Below are positions 5,369 through 12,045 of a DNA stretch of 14,109 nt, in pieces. The stretch comes from Thermoanaerobaculales bacterium (GTDB lineage Bacteria > Acidobacteriota > Thermoanaerobaculia > Thermoanaerobaculales > Sulfomarinibacteraceae). The position numbers were made by a program, and so were the translations under genes. Location: NCBI GenBank assembly GCA_029932545.1, contig JAOZPW010000078.1, positions 1-14,109 of the forward strand, in the 5' to 3' direction. How positions within the stretch are numbered: the stretch's first letter is position 1; the number at the start of each line of letters is the position of its first letter. The notes below the pieces were generated by a model. The model had not been told where the DNA came from. It ran no database searches and saw only the letters and a list, made by a program, of their open reading frames with translations.

Positions 5369-8230
5369 CTAAAGTTCCCGTTCGATCTCGACCATCTTGT
5401 AGGCCTCGATGATGTCGCCTTCCTTAATGTCGTTGTATCTCTCGAGACCAATACCGCACTCAAAGCCCTGCCGAACCTCGGACGCATCGTCCTTGAAACG
5501 CCTCAGGGAACCGATCGAGCCCTCATGGATGACGATGTTGTCACGCAGGAGGCGGACCTTGGCATCGCGCCGAATCAGGCCTTCGAGGACGTGGCTTCCT
5601 GCGATAGAACCGACCTTCGGGACCTTGAAAACCTCTCGAACCTCGGCTCGACCCAGTTCCTCTTCCTTGAATTCCGGATCGAGCAGGCCGACCATCGCCT
5701 TCTTGATGTCGTCGATCAGGTTGTAGATGACGGTATAGAGCCTGATGTCGACCTTCTCGGTTTCGGCCAGGTTCTTGGCGGTTCTCTCCGGACGCACGTT
5801 GAAACCGATGATGATCGCGTTGGAAGCGGTCGCCAGCATGACGTCGTTGGTCGTGACTGCGCCCACTGACCCGTGAAGCACGTTGATGGTGACCTCGTCG
5901 GTACCCAGACCAGCCATCGCCTCTCGGAGTACTTCGACCGAGCCCTGTACGTCGGCCTTGATGACGACGTTGAGTTCTTTCTGGTCTCCGGCCGAAATGT
6001 GGTCGAAGAGGTTCTCCAGAGAGACCTTCCGATGTGAGGCAAAGCTCTCTTCCCGTTCCTTCAGTCTTCGGAAGGAGGCTACTTCGAGTGCCTTCTCTTC
6101 GCTTTCGACGCACTGGAGGACATCGCCGGCATTGGGCACACCGTCGAAACCCATGACTTCGACAGGATCTGACGGCCCGCCGCTGTCGATACGCCGGCCG
6201 TTCTCGTCGGCAAGTGCTCGGACCCGGCCCCAGGTCGAGCCGCAGAAGAAGGGGTCGCCGATCTCGAGGGTTCCGTGCTGGATCACCACCGTGGCCACGA
6301 TGCCTCGGCCCTTTTCTTTGCGGGCTTCAAGGATGATGCCTCGTGCGTCGCCCTCTGCAGTAGCCTTGAGCTCTTTCAGTTCAGCAACCAGCAGGATCAT
6401 ATCCAGAAGTTCGGGGATCCCCTCTTGGGTCTTGGCCGACACGGGAACGCAGGGTACGTCTCCACCCCAGTCCTCGACAAGGACTTCGACCTCGGACAAC
6501 TGTGTCTTGACCTTGTCCGGTGAGGCATTGTTCTTGTCGATCTTGTTCATTGCCACGATGAGAGGCACCTTGGCCGCCCGGGCGTGATTGATTGCTTCCT
6601 TGGTCTGAGGCATGACGCCGTCGTCCGCAGCAACCACCAAAATGACAATATCGGTGATCTGAGCGCCGCGGGCACGCATCTGAGTGAAGGCCTCGTGGCC
6701 GGGGGTGTCGACAAAGACGACGACCCGACCGTCCTCGGTTTGGATCTTCGACGCGCCGACGTGCTGGGTGATGCCGCCGGCCTCGGACTCGGCGACACGA
6801 CTGGAGCGCAGGGCATCCAACAGTGAGGTCTTTCCGTGGTCAACGTGACCCATGACGGTGACGACCGGCGGTCTGGCCTCCATGGGGCCAGTAGTCTCGA
6901 CGGCTTCTTCACGCTGGAAATCCACCAATTCTTCGGCGGTTGCGACCATCGCATCCACTTCAAGTTCTGTGCAGATTTCTTCGGCCAGCTCGTGGGGGAG
7001 GGCCTGATTGGTCGTAACCATCATGCCTCGCTGGATCAGCATGGCAAGGAGATCCTTGGCGGTGACGTTGAGTTTCTCGGCCAATTCCCTGACGGTCACC
7101 ATTTCCGAGAGAATGATCGGCCCTTCAGGTTTCACGCCGTCCCGGAACTCGACGGTTCGGGTTGGACGCGGCACCGGCGCGGTTCTGCGAGTCGCTTCCT
7201 GCTTCTGCTGGCGTTTCCTTGCTTTCTTGCTCAACCGCTGGCCTGCACCCGCCGGGCGCTGTCCGGGACGCTGTCCGGGACGCTGTCCGGGACGCTGTCC
7301 TGGCCTTGATGGAACAGCGGTCGCTCCATCGGTCGGTGCTTTGACCTTCTGTTCCTCAAACTTATTGAGCAGGTCGCGAATCTCCTTGGCATCCGCGGCC
7401 GCCTTGGCCTTTCGGCTGCTTCCTGGGCGGGTCTTGCCTGCAGCCCTCTCGGCTTTTCGGCGCTTTTCAGCATCCTTTTGAGCCTGGAGACGCTGTTTGA
7501 TCTCATCAGGCGACAGCTCTCGGAGGGTCTTTTCGAGTGGCGTCCGGGCCCTGGCCGGTTGAATCCGTTTGGCCTTTGTCTCTTCGGTCTCAGGTCGTTT
7601 GGCAGTGAACTCCGCCTCGGATACTGAAGGCTCGGGCTTGACGATCTCAGTATCGACGGCCGCCGGTTCGCTCGCGGGGGTTTCGGCGGCATCGGTCGCC
7701 GATACTGTATCGACCTCAGCTTCTGCTGGAGTCTTAATATCGTCAGCAGCCGTGGCCTCCTCTGCAGTCGGAGCATCCTCTGCAGTCGGAGCATCGTCGG
7801 CCGTTTTGGCTTCGGCCTCGGTCGGTTCGACGTCAGCTTCCGCAGTGATTTTCACCTCGGCAACGGGTTCTTCTGCCGTCTCAACCTCTACAGTCGGTTC
7901 GACTGCGGCCTCGGAATCATCGCCGTCCTTCTCAGTGATGACCTCGCGGATCTCATGGTCTGTCTCAACGACTTGACGTTTGCGGCGGCGAGCCAGTCGT
8001 TCGTGGGCAGAGGCGGTGGCGGTTTCTTCGGTCACTTTTTCCCGGCGCTGGATCACTTCACGCGGGCGTCGTGCCAGTGTTTCGCCGGTGATGATGGCCT
8101 TTACGGTCGCCAGGTCAAGAGTGTCTTCCTCGGAACTGACGGTCACGCCGATTGCCCTGAGCTTGAAAATCAGGTCTCGCGGTGTGACGCCCATCGTTTT
8201 GGCAAGATCGATGACTCGAAGCTTCTCCAT
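5369..8230 (-). CDS. infB: Translation initiation factor IF-2
   Basis: IF-2 is the GTPase that brings initiator tRNA to the 30S subunit and promotes 50S joining. The 953-residue product has an N-terminal IF2_N module (residues 1-55, MEKLRVIDLAKTMGVTPRDL), an acidic Ala/Glu/Thr-rich linker (about 65-220), a basic Lys/Arg segment (about 220-350) with four PGQR repeats (309-326), and a second IF2_N module (375-430). The G domain follows with GHVDHGKT (461-468), DTPGHE (508-513) and NKID (562-565), and then the beta-barrel and C-terminal tRNA-binding domains. All GTPase motifs are intact. The start ATG shares a base with the nusA stop (TAATG), so translation is probably coupled. The long charged linker is within the range of this family but holds two in-frame tandem duplications. 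ylxR, often found between nusA and infB, is absent. Confidence 0.98.
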   Translation of the reverse strand: MEKLRVIDLAKTMGVTPRDLIFKLRAIGVTVSSEEDTLDLATVKAIITGETLARRPREVIQRREKVTEETATASAHERLARRRKRQVVETDHEIREVITEKDGDDSEAAVEPTVEVETAEEPVAEVKITAEADVEPTEAEAKTADDAPTAEDAPTAEEATAADDIKTPAEAEVDTVSATDAAETPASEPAAVDTEIVKPEPSVSEAEFTAKRPETEETKAKRIQPARARTPLEKTLRELSPDEIKQRLQAQKDAEKRRKAERAAGKTRPGSSRKAKAAADAKEIRDLLNKFEEQKVKAPTDGATAVPSRPGQRPGQRPGQRPGQRPAGAGQRLSKKARKRQQKQEATRRTAPVPRPTRTVEFRDGVKPEGPIILSEMVTVRELAEKLNVTAKDLLAMLIQRGMMVTTNQALPHELAEEICTELEVDAMVATAEELVDFQREEAVETTGPMEARPPVVTVMGHVDHGKTSLLDALRSSRVAESEAGGITQHVGASKIQTEDGRVVVFVDTPGHEAFTQMRARGAQITDIVILVVAADDGVMPQTKEAINHARAAKVPLIVAMNKIDKNNASPDKVKTQLSEVEVLVEDWGGDVPCVPVSAKTQEGIPELLDMILLVAELKELKATAEGDARGIILEARKEKGRGIVATVVIQHGTLEIGDPFFCGSTWGRVRALADENGRRIDSGGPSDPVEVMGFDGVPNAGDVLQCVESEEKALEVASFRRLKEREESFASHRKVSLENLFDHISAGDQKELNVVIKADVQGSVEVLREAMAGLGTDEVTINVLHGSVGAVTTNDVMLATASNAIIIGFNVRPERTAKNLAETEKVDIRLYTVIYNLIDDIKKAMVGLLDPEFKEEELGRAEVREVFKVPKVGSIAGSHVLEGLIRRDAKVRLLRDNIVIHEGSIGSLRRFKDDASEVRQGFECGIGLERYNDIKEGDIIEAYKMVEIEREL
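7254..7301. repeat. infB: 12-bp tandem repeat inside infB encoding PGQR units
   Basis: Four head-to-tail 12-bp units on the plus strand (type GGACGCTGTCCG; the first has GGGC and the last ends in T) encode four Arg-Pro-Gly-Gln blocks at IF-2 residues 309-326. The 12-bp unit keeps the frame, so gain or loss of copies alters only linker length. The near identity of the units at the DNA level points to recent slippage. Confidence 0.85.
7760..7795. repeat. infB: Perfect 18-bp duplication inside infB (acidic linker)
   Basis: Two perfect 18-bp copies (7760-7777 and 7778-7795) sit head to tail and encode DAPTAE twice at IF-2 residues about 146-157. The length is a multiple of three, so the frame is kept. 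It lies in the low-complexity acidic linker, where such length changes are tolerated. Confidence 0.85.
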
Positions 8231-9678
8231 TATTCTTCCTCCGCCTCGGCGGCTTCGGCTCGAGCTTCATCGACTGCTTGTTGGACCATGTCCTGGAGCC
8301 GTTGTGCGGTGACGGGCCCGATCCCTGGGATCGTAGCCAATTCGTCCGGCGTGCGGCTGAGGACATCCTGAGCTGTGTGGATTGCGTGGCTCTCCAGGCG
8401 CTCCCTCAGCCGTTCGGAGATCATCTCCATCTCTTCCAGGGGGATCATCAAATCGTAGTCCAGATCCTCGGAGGTTTCCGAGGCTTCGGTTTCGGTGACA
8501 TCATCGAGGCCCTCCATTTCGCGGAGCATCGAAGCAAGGGCCGACGCAAGTTCATCCTTGACTGCCTCTTCGCTCTTAATCTCAATCCGGCTCTCAAGCA
8601 GTCGTGAGGCCAATCGGACGTTCTGCCCTCGACGACCGATGGTCAACGAGAGCTGCTCGGTCCCGACGATGACGTCCAGGACGACCTCCTTGCCCTCCTC
8701 GGTCAGGGGTTCTCCCTCTTCGTTGACCATAGGGTTGCCTTCTTCGTCGAAGACGGGGACCTGGATAGGCTCTTCGCGAACCGCGACGCGATTGATCTTG
8801 GCGGGGGCCAAGGCGTTCTGAGCAAAGGTCACCAGATCCGAGTTCCACGGGATGATGTCGATCTTTTCGCCCTTGAGCTCTCGAGTGATCGACTGGACTC
8901 TGGATCCCTTGAGCCCAACGCAGGCGCCAACCGGGTCGATGTCCCGGTCCTTGGAAAATACCGCGACCTTGGCTCTCTCGCCCGGTTCTCTCACACACTC
9001 CTTGACGACGACGGTGCCGTCATAGATTTCGGGGACCTCCATCTCGAGGAGCTTGATCAGCAATTGGGGATCAGTACGGGACATGACGACCTGAGGCCTC
9101 GCGGCGTCCATCGTTACGTCGACGACGACCGACCGAATGCGATCACCCGAGCTGTACCGCTCTTGCCGGACTTGATGGCCCCGGGGAATGATGCCCTCGG
9201 TATCGCCCAACTCGACGATCACCGCCCCGCGATCGACCCGTTTTACGATGCCGTTGATCATTTCTCCGACGCGGCCGGAGTAGTTCCGAAACACGACGGA
9301 ACGCTCGGCTTCCCGAACCCTTTGGAAGAGTACCTGGCGGGCCGACTGGGCAGCGATGCGCCCCAGTTGGTCGGTGTCCAGCGTCTCGATTTTGATCTCG
9401 TCTCCCAATTCAGCTTCGGGGACAATCGCCTGAGCTTCTTCCAGCGTCCATTCGCCGGGTTCCAGCGGAACCTCTTCAGTCGGCTCGGCCACCATGCGGA
9501 CCGCCCAACAGAAGACCTCTCCGGTTTCGGGATCAATCTCGGCGTGGACTGCAGGTTGCTTGTAGTGTTTCCGCGCCGCAGAGGCAATGGCCTCGGCCAC
9601 GGCATCGGTCAAGATCTGTGGCTCGATGTCGCGTTCTGCCGCCATTTGGTTGACGAGGTTCTTGATATCCAGCTTCAT
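8230..9678 (-). CDS. nusA: Transcription termination/antitermination protein NusA
   Basis: NusA binds RNA polymerase and the nascent RNA, promoting pausing, intrinsic termination and, in complexes, antitermination. I start it at ATG 9678 (MKLDIKNLVNQ), which overlaps the rimP stop as ATGA and matches the family N-terminus; an ORF extending to 9714 would only add an acidic stretch lying inside rimP. The 482 residues show the NusA N-domain (1-125), S1 domain (about 134-190), KH1 with VGLKGSRV (about 254-261), KH2 with IGRRGQNVRLASRL (about 347-360), and one C-terminal helix-hairpin-helix (IPGIGPVTAQRL, about 450-461) ending in an acidic tail. An acidic, Gly/Pro-containing insertion (DEEGNPMVNEEGEPLTEEGK, about 311-330) interrupts the start of KH2. 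The leader terminator upstream of rimP may be a target of NusA itself. Confidence 0.97.
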   Translation of the reverse strand: MKLDIKNLVNQMAAERDIEPQILTDAVAEAIASAARKHYKQPAVHAEIDPETGEVFCWAVRMVAEPTEEVPLEPGEWTLEEAQAIVPEAELGDEIKIETLDTDQLGRIAAQSARQVLFQRVREAERSVVFRNYSGRVGEMINGIVKRVDRGAVIVELGDTEGIIPRGHQVRQERYSSGDRIRSVVVDVTMDAARPQVVMSRTDPQLLIKLLEMEVPEIYDGTVVVKECVREPGERAKVAVFSKDRDIDPVGACVGLKGSRVQSITRELKGEKIDIIPWNSDLVTFAQNALAPAKINRVAVREEPIQVPVFDEEGNPMVNEEGEPLTEEGKEVVLDVIVGTEQLSLTIGRRGQNVRLASRLLESRIEIKSEEAVKDELASALASMLREMEGLDDVTETEASETSEDLDYDLMIPLEEMEMISERLRERLESHAIHTAQDVLSRTPDELATIPGIGPVTAQRLQDMVQQAVDEARAEAAEAEEE

Positions 9679-10163
9679 CGATTGTTCTTCCTTTTCTTCA
9701 GCATCTGATCCCAATCGATCTCGAGGCGCGCCTCGAAGACTTCGTCGAAGGGGAGTTCAACCCGATCGCCTGCATCGGTGTTGATGCTGACAACCCCATC
9801 CTCGAAAGCCAACAACTCTCCGACCACCGTGCGGTGTTGCCGGAAGGAAGGTGCCATTCGGACGTTGATCCGGTGTCCGGAAAAACGTTTGAAGTCCTCT
9901 TCAGAGTACAATTTGCGATCCAGTCCAGGGGATGAGACTTCAAAGGTGTATCCGTGGGACAAAGGGTCCTCGACGTCGAGCAGTGCCGATGCCTGGTGGG
10001 AAATCGCTGCACACTGATCAAGAGTGACACCGTCGGGGCCATCCACTACCAGACGAAGAATAGGCTGAGGGCCTGATCCCACCATTTCGGTGGAGACAAG
10101 CCCCAGCCCCTCGCTTGCGACGAGGCTCCGCAATTGTTCGGTGATGGCAGTGTTTAACGACAT
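9675..10163 (-). CDS. rimP: Ribosome maturation factor RimP
   Basis: RimP binds the free 30S subunit and is needed for its efficient maturation. The 162-residue product has the two-domain RimP form: an N-terminal alpha/beta domain with LGLVSTEMVGSGPQPILRLVVDGPDGVTLDQC, the conserved YTFEVSSPGLDR motif (about residues 73-84), and a C-terminal SH3-like barrel ending in a basic KKRKNNR tail. It is the first gene of the operon and overlaps nusA by ATGA. An in-frame stop four codons upstream fixes the start at or after ATG 10163. The ribosome site is poor: an AAAGG lies about 17 nt upstream, and AAGAAG directly abuts the ATG. The leader carries a promoter and a terminator-like hairpin. Confidence 0.95.
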   Translation of the reverse strand: MSLNTAITEQLRSLVASEGLGLVSTEMVGSGPQPILRLVVDGPDGVTLDQCAAISHQASALLDVEDPLSHGYTFEVSSPGLDRKLYSEEDFKRFSGHRINVRMAPSFRQHRTVVGELLAFEDGVVSINTDAGDRVELPFDEVFEARLEIDWDQMLKKRKNNR

Positions 10164-10187
10164 CTTCTTGAATCAAAAGCCTTTCTT

Positions 10188-10233
10188 CTTTCGTAAAAAA
10201 AAGTGGGCCGAGGGCCCACCTTCCTTACGAAAG
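10188..10233 (-). terminator. Rho-independent terminator in the rimP-nusA-infB leader (candidate attenuator)
   Basis: On the minus strand a perfect 7-bp GC stem (GTGGGCC, loop CTC, GGCCCAC; 10219-10203) is followed at once by eight T residues (10202-10195). The stem continues outward: GTAAGGAAG pairs with the T-tract and AC using A-U and G-U pairs, and CTTTC pairs with GAAAG, giving about 21 bp in all with one bulge. The hairpin ends 24 nt before the rimP ATG and begins within a few bases of the predicted start of transcription. On the plus strand no T-run follows, so it acts in the operon direction only. The upstream neighbour is divergent, so no other gene needs this terminator. Confidence 0.8.
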
Positions 10234-10243
10234 CAGGCGGGAA

Positions 10244-10272
10244 GGTATAGCACAATGCCGGCCCAACGGCAA
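10244..10272 (-). promoter_or_regulatory. Predicted promoter of the rimP operon
   Basis: On the minus strand TTGCCG (10272-10267) is followed after 17 nt by TATACC (10249-10244). TGC before the -10 box gives an extended -10 motif. The boxes match consensus at 4/6 each. The predicted start near 10237 puts the leader terminator at the very 5' end of the transcript and leaves a leader of about 75 nt. The location is right for the operon's main promoter, but no experiment supports it here. Confidence 0.55.
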
Positions 10273-10305
10273 CTGGAAAGGTGGCGATAGAATGAGCTCT
10301 GGAGG

Positions 10306-10334
10306 TTGCATGGGGGCTGTGATATTTCTACATT
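10306..10334 (+). promoter_or_regulatory. Weak candidate promoter for the metal permease gene
   Basis: TTGCAT (10306-10311) and TACATT (10329-10334) are 17 bp apart on the plus strand. The predicted start near 10341 leaves only about 12 nt before the ATG at 10353. A small inverted repeat, ATGAT-GGA-ATCAT (10342-10354), overlaps that site and the start codon and could be an operator, though it is short. The spacer is not the 19-20 bp of MerR-type metal promoters. Matches to consensus are modest. Confidence 0.3.
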
Positions 10335-10352
10335 CGTGCATATGATGGAATC

Positions 10353-11633
10353 ATGATAGCTGTGGTTCAGATCCTTGCTGCATCGTGGGCTCTCCTTGGG
10401 GAGATGGCGCCCTATCTCCTGTTTGGGTTCTTGGTCGCCGGCTTGTTGTCGGTCTTCGTCTCGCCGGAGTGGGTGGAGCAGCATCTGGGCCGCAAGGGAT
10501 TTGCCCAGGTTGCCAAGGCCAGTTTGTTTGGGGTTCCGTTGCCGTTGTGTTCATGCGGGGTGCTGCCTGTGGCGGCTTCCTTGAGGAGGCATGGCGCCGG
10601 AAAAGGGGCGACGACCGCGTTTCTGCTCTCAACGCCCCAGACCGGAGTCGACAGTATCGCCGTTACATGGGCTTTGCTTGGCCCCGTTGTCGCGATCATT
10701 CGACCGCTTACGGCCTTCATCACCGGCATCGCCGGGGGTATGGTTGTTCAGGCTGTCGAACCCGATGAAAACCCGCAGATATTGCCCGGGCGGGATGGAG
10801 AAAAAGCGGATGAGTGTTGTTCTTCCCAAACAGAAAAACATGCCCTGCTCAAGGCTCTGCACTACGGGTTCGTGACCCTGCCCCGGGATATCGGCAGGGC
10901 TCTTTTTGTCGGGCTGATTCTCTCCGGGATCATCGCCGCTTTTCTCAATCCTGATCACGTGAGGGGCGTCTTTGGAGGCGGGGTTCTGCCTTATCTGGTG
11001 GCAATGGCCGTGGGAATCCCGTTGTACGTCTGTGCGACCGCCTCAACGCCGGTCGCGGCCAGCCTGATCGGTGCCGGCCTGTCTCCCGGTGCGGCCTTGG
11101 TGTTCTTGATCTCAGGCCCGGCCACCAATGTCGCTTCGGTGACGACGTTGCTGAAAGTCCTCGGGAAGAAAACGGTGGCTGTGTACCTTGCCACGGTAGT
11201 TGTCGGGTCGTTGGCTACGGGCCTGGTGGTTGATTTCTTTTTTGGGAGGTGGGTTTTGAAGGGTATGCCTGCCGTGGCGATCGAGGCGGCGCACCGTCAC
11301 GGGGATGGCACGATGCTGATTGGCTGGGGGTTTAAGGAAACCTGTGCAGTCGTACTGCTGGCCGTTCTGGTGGCGGCGATGTGGCCTCGCCGTTCCAAGA
11401 CCTCAGAAGAAGACGCGGTTGTCAAGAATCTTGAGAAGCGGGTGGAGTTGTCGATCGGCGGCATGCGTTGTAACGGGTGCGTCACCAGTATTGGCCGTGC
11501 CTTGCATGAAGTTGAAGGGGTCCGGGATGTCACGGTCGATCTTGCGGCGGCGAAGGCGATGGTGGTCGGGATTGGGCTTGACTCCGAGGTCTTGTGCGCT
11601 GAGGTCAGGGCACTGGGGTTCGAGTGTGAGTGA
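10353..11633 (+). CDS. SO_0444-type (DUF318) Cu/Zn efflux permease with C-terminal HMA domain
   Basis: A 426-residue inner-membrane protein of the DUF318/ArsP-like permease superfamily, closest in layout to the SO_0444 family proposed to export copper or zinc. Two homologous membrane halves are visible: residues about 6-130, with PLCSCGVLPVAASL (C66, C68) and STPQTGVDS, and about 175-297, with CATASTPVAASLIGAG (C227) and GPATNVASV. They are joined by a hydrophilic loop that holds CC at 155-156. A last hydrophobic segment (about 322-343) leads to a soluble heavy-metal-associated domain (about 363-426) with GGMRCNGC (C373, C376), the CxxC metal site of copper chaperones. The HMA domain implies thiophilic metal binding; which metal is transported is inferred. 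The ATG at 10353 has only a weak GGAA upstream. It diverges from rimP and is followed by a receiver-domain gene. Confidence 0.85.
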   Translation: MIAVVQILAASWALLGEMAPYLLFGFLVAGLLSVFVSPEWVEQHLGRKGFAQVAKASLFGVPLPLCSCGVLPVAASLRRHGAGKGATTAFLLSTPQTGVDSIAVTWALLGPVVAIIRPLTAFITGIAGGMVVQAVEPDENPQILPGRDGEKADECCSSQTEKHALLKALHYGFVTLPRDIGRALFVGLILSGIIAAFLNPDHVRGVFGGGVLPYLVAMAVGIPLYVCATASTPVAASLIGAGLSPGAALVFLISGPATNVASVTTLLKVLGKKTVAVYLATVVVGSLATGLVVDFFFGRWVLKGMPAVAIEAAHRHGDGTMLIGWGFKETCAVVLLAVLVAAMWPRRSKTSEEDAVVKNLEKRVELSIGGMRCNGCVTSIGRALHEVEGVRDVTVDLAAAKAMVVGIGLDSEVLCAEVRALGFECE

Positions 11634-11643
11634 TACTCTCGCC

Positions 11644-12039
11644 ATGATGGACACGCCGAAAGAGCTCCGCAGGGTTGTTGTTGTCGATGATTCCATGCTG
11701 CAGTGTGTTTTGTGGCGGCGAATGCTGGAAAGCCGTTACCCGGATAAGGTGGCGGTGGAAACCTTCACGGATCCTGTTGAGGCCGTCGGCGTTCTCGGCC
11801 CCGACATTCACCTGATGTTGCTGGATTGGGAGATGCCGGTGATGGACGGTATGGAGGTCTTTGAGGCAGCAGTCGAAGCCGGCGTGAACCCCAAGCGCAT
11901 CATCATCTCCTCGTCTCACCCCGCCGAGCGCCTGCACGAGGCCTTCGATCACACCGCCTGTCTTGCGGTCATCGAAAAGGTTGAACCCCAACAGCAGGCG
12001 GCGTTTATGATGATCCTCGACAGCATTATGAAACGCTGA
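11644..12039 (+). CDS. Stand-alone response-regulator receiver (CheY-like) protein
   Basis: A single receiver domain of 131 residues without an output domain. The phosphorylation site and switch residues are present: acidic pair D15-D16 (VVVVDDS), phospho-acceptor D61 (LLDWEMPVMDG), Ser at the Thr/Ser switch position (IIISSSHP, about 89-91) and Lys112 (VIEKVEP). It should accept phosphate from a histidine kinase encoded elsewhere and signal by protein contact; the target is unknown. The start is uncertain: ATG 11644 (used here), ATG 11647, or GTG 11626, which would overlap the permease stop. None has a convincing Shine-Dalgarno. The 10-nt gap suggests co-transcription with the permease, though a functional link to metal export is only inferred. 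It ends 6 bp from the stop of the convergent peptidase gene. Confidence 0.85.
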   Translation: MMDTPKELRRVVVVDDSMLQCVLWRRMLESRYPDKVAVETFTDPVEAVGVLGPDIHLMLLDWEMPVMDGMEVFEAAVEAGVNPKRIIISSSHPAERLHEAFDHTACLAVIEKVEPQQQAAFMMILDSIMKR

Positions 12040-12045
12040 CAGTTT

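Noticed and set aside
9679..9714. Extended NusA start giving an acidic 12-residue N-terminal addition
   Set aside because: The extension lies inside rimP, lacks a good ribosome site, and the NusA family begins at the MKLDI-type sequence that overlaps the rimP stop as ATGA.
10164..10352. A tRNA or small RNA gene upstream of rimP, as metY in E. coli
   Set aside because: No cloverleaf or tRNA consensus (T-loop, CCA end) is visible in either strand; the only structured part is the leader terminator hairpin.
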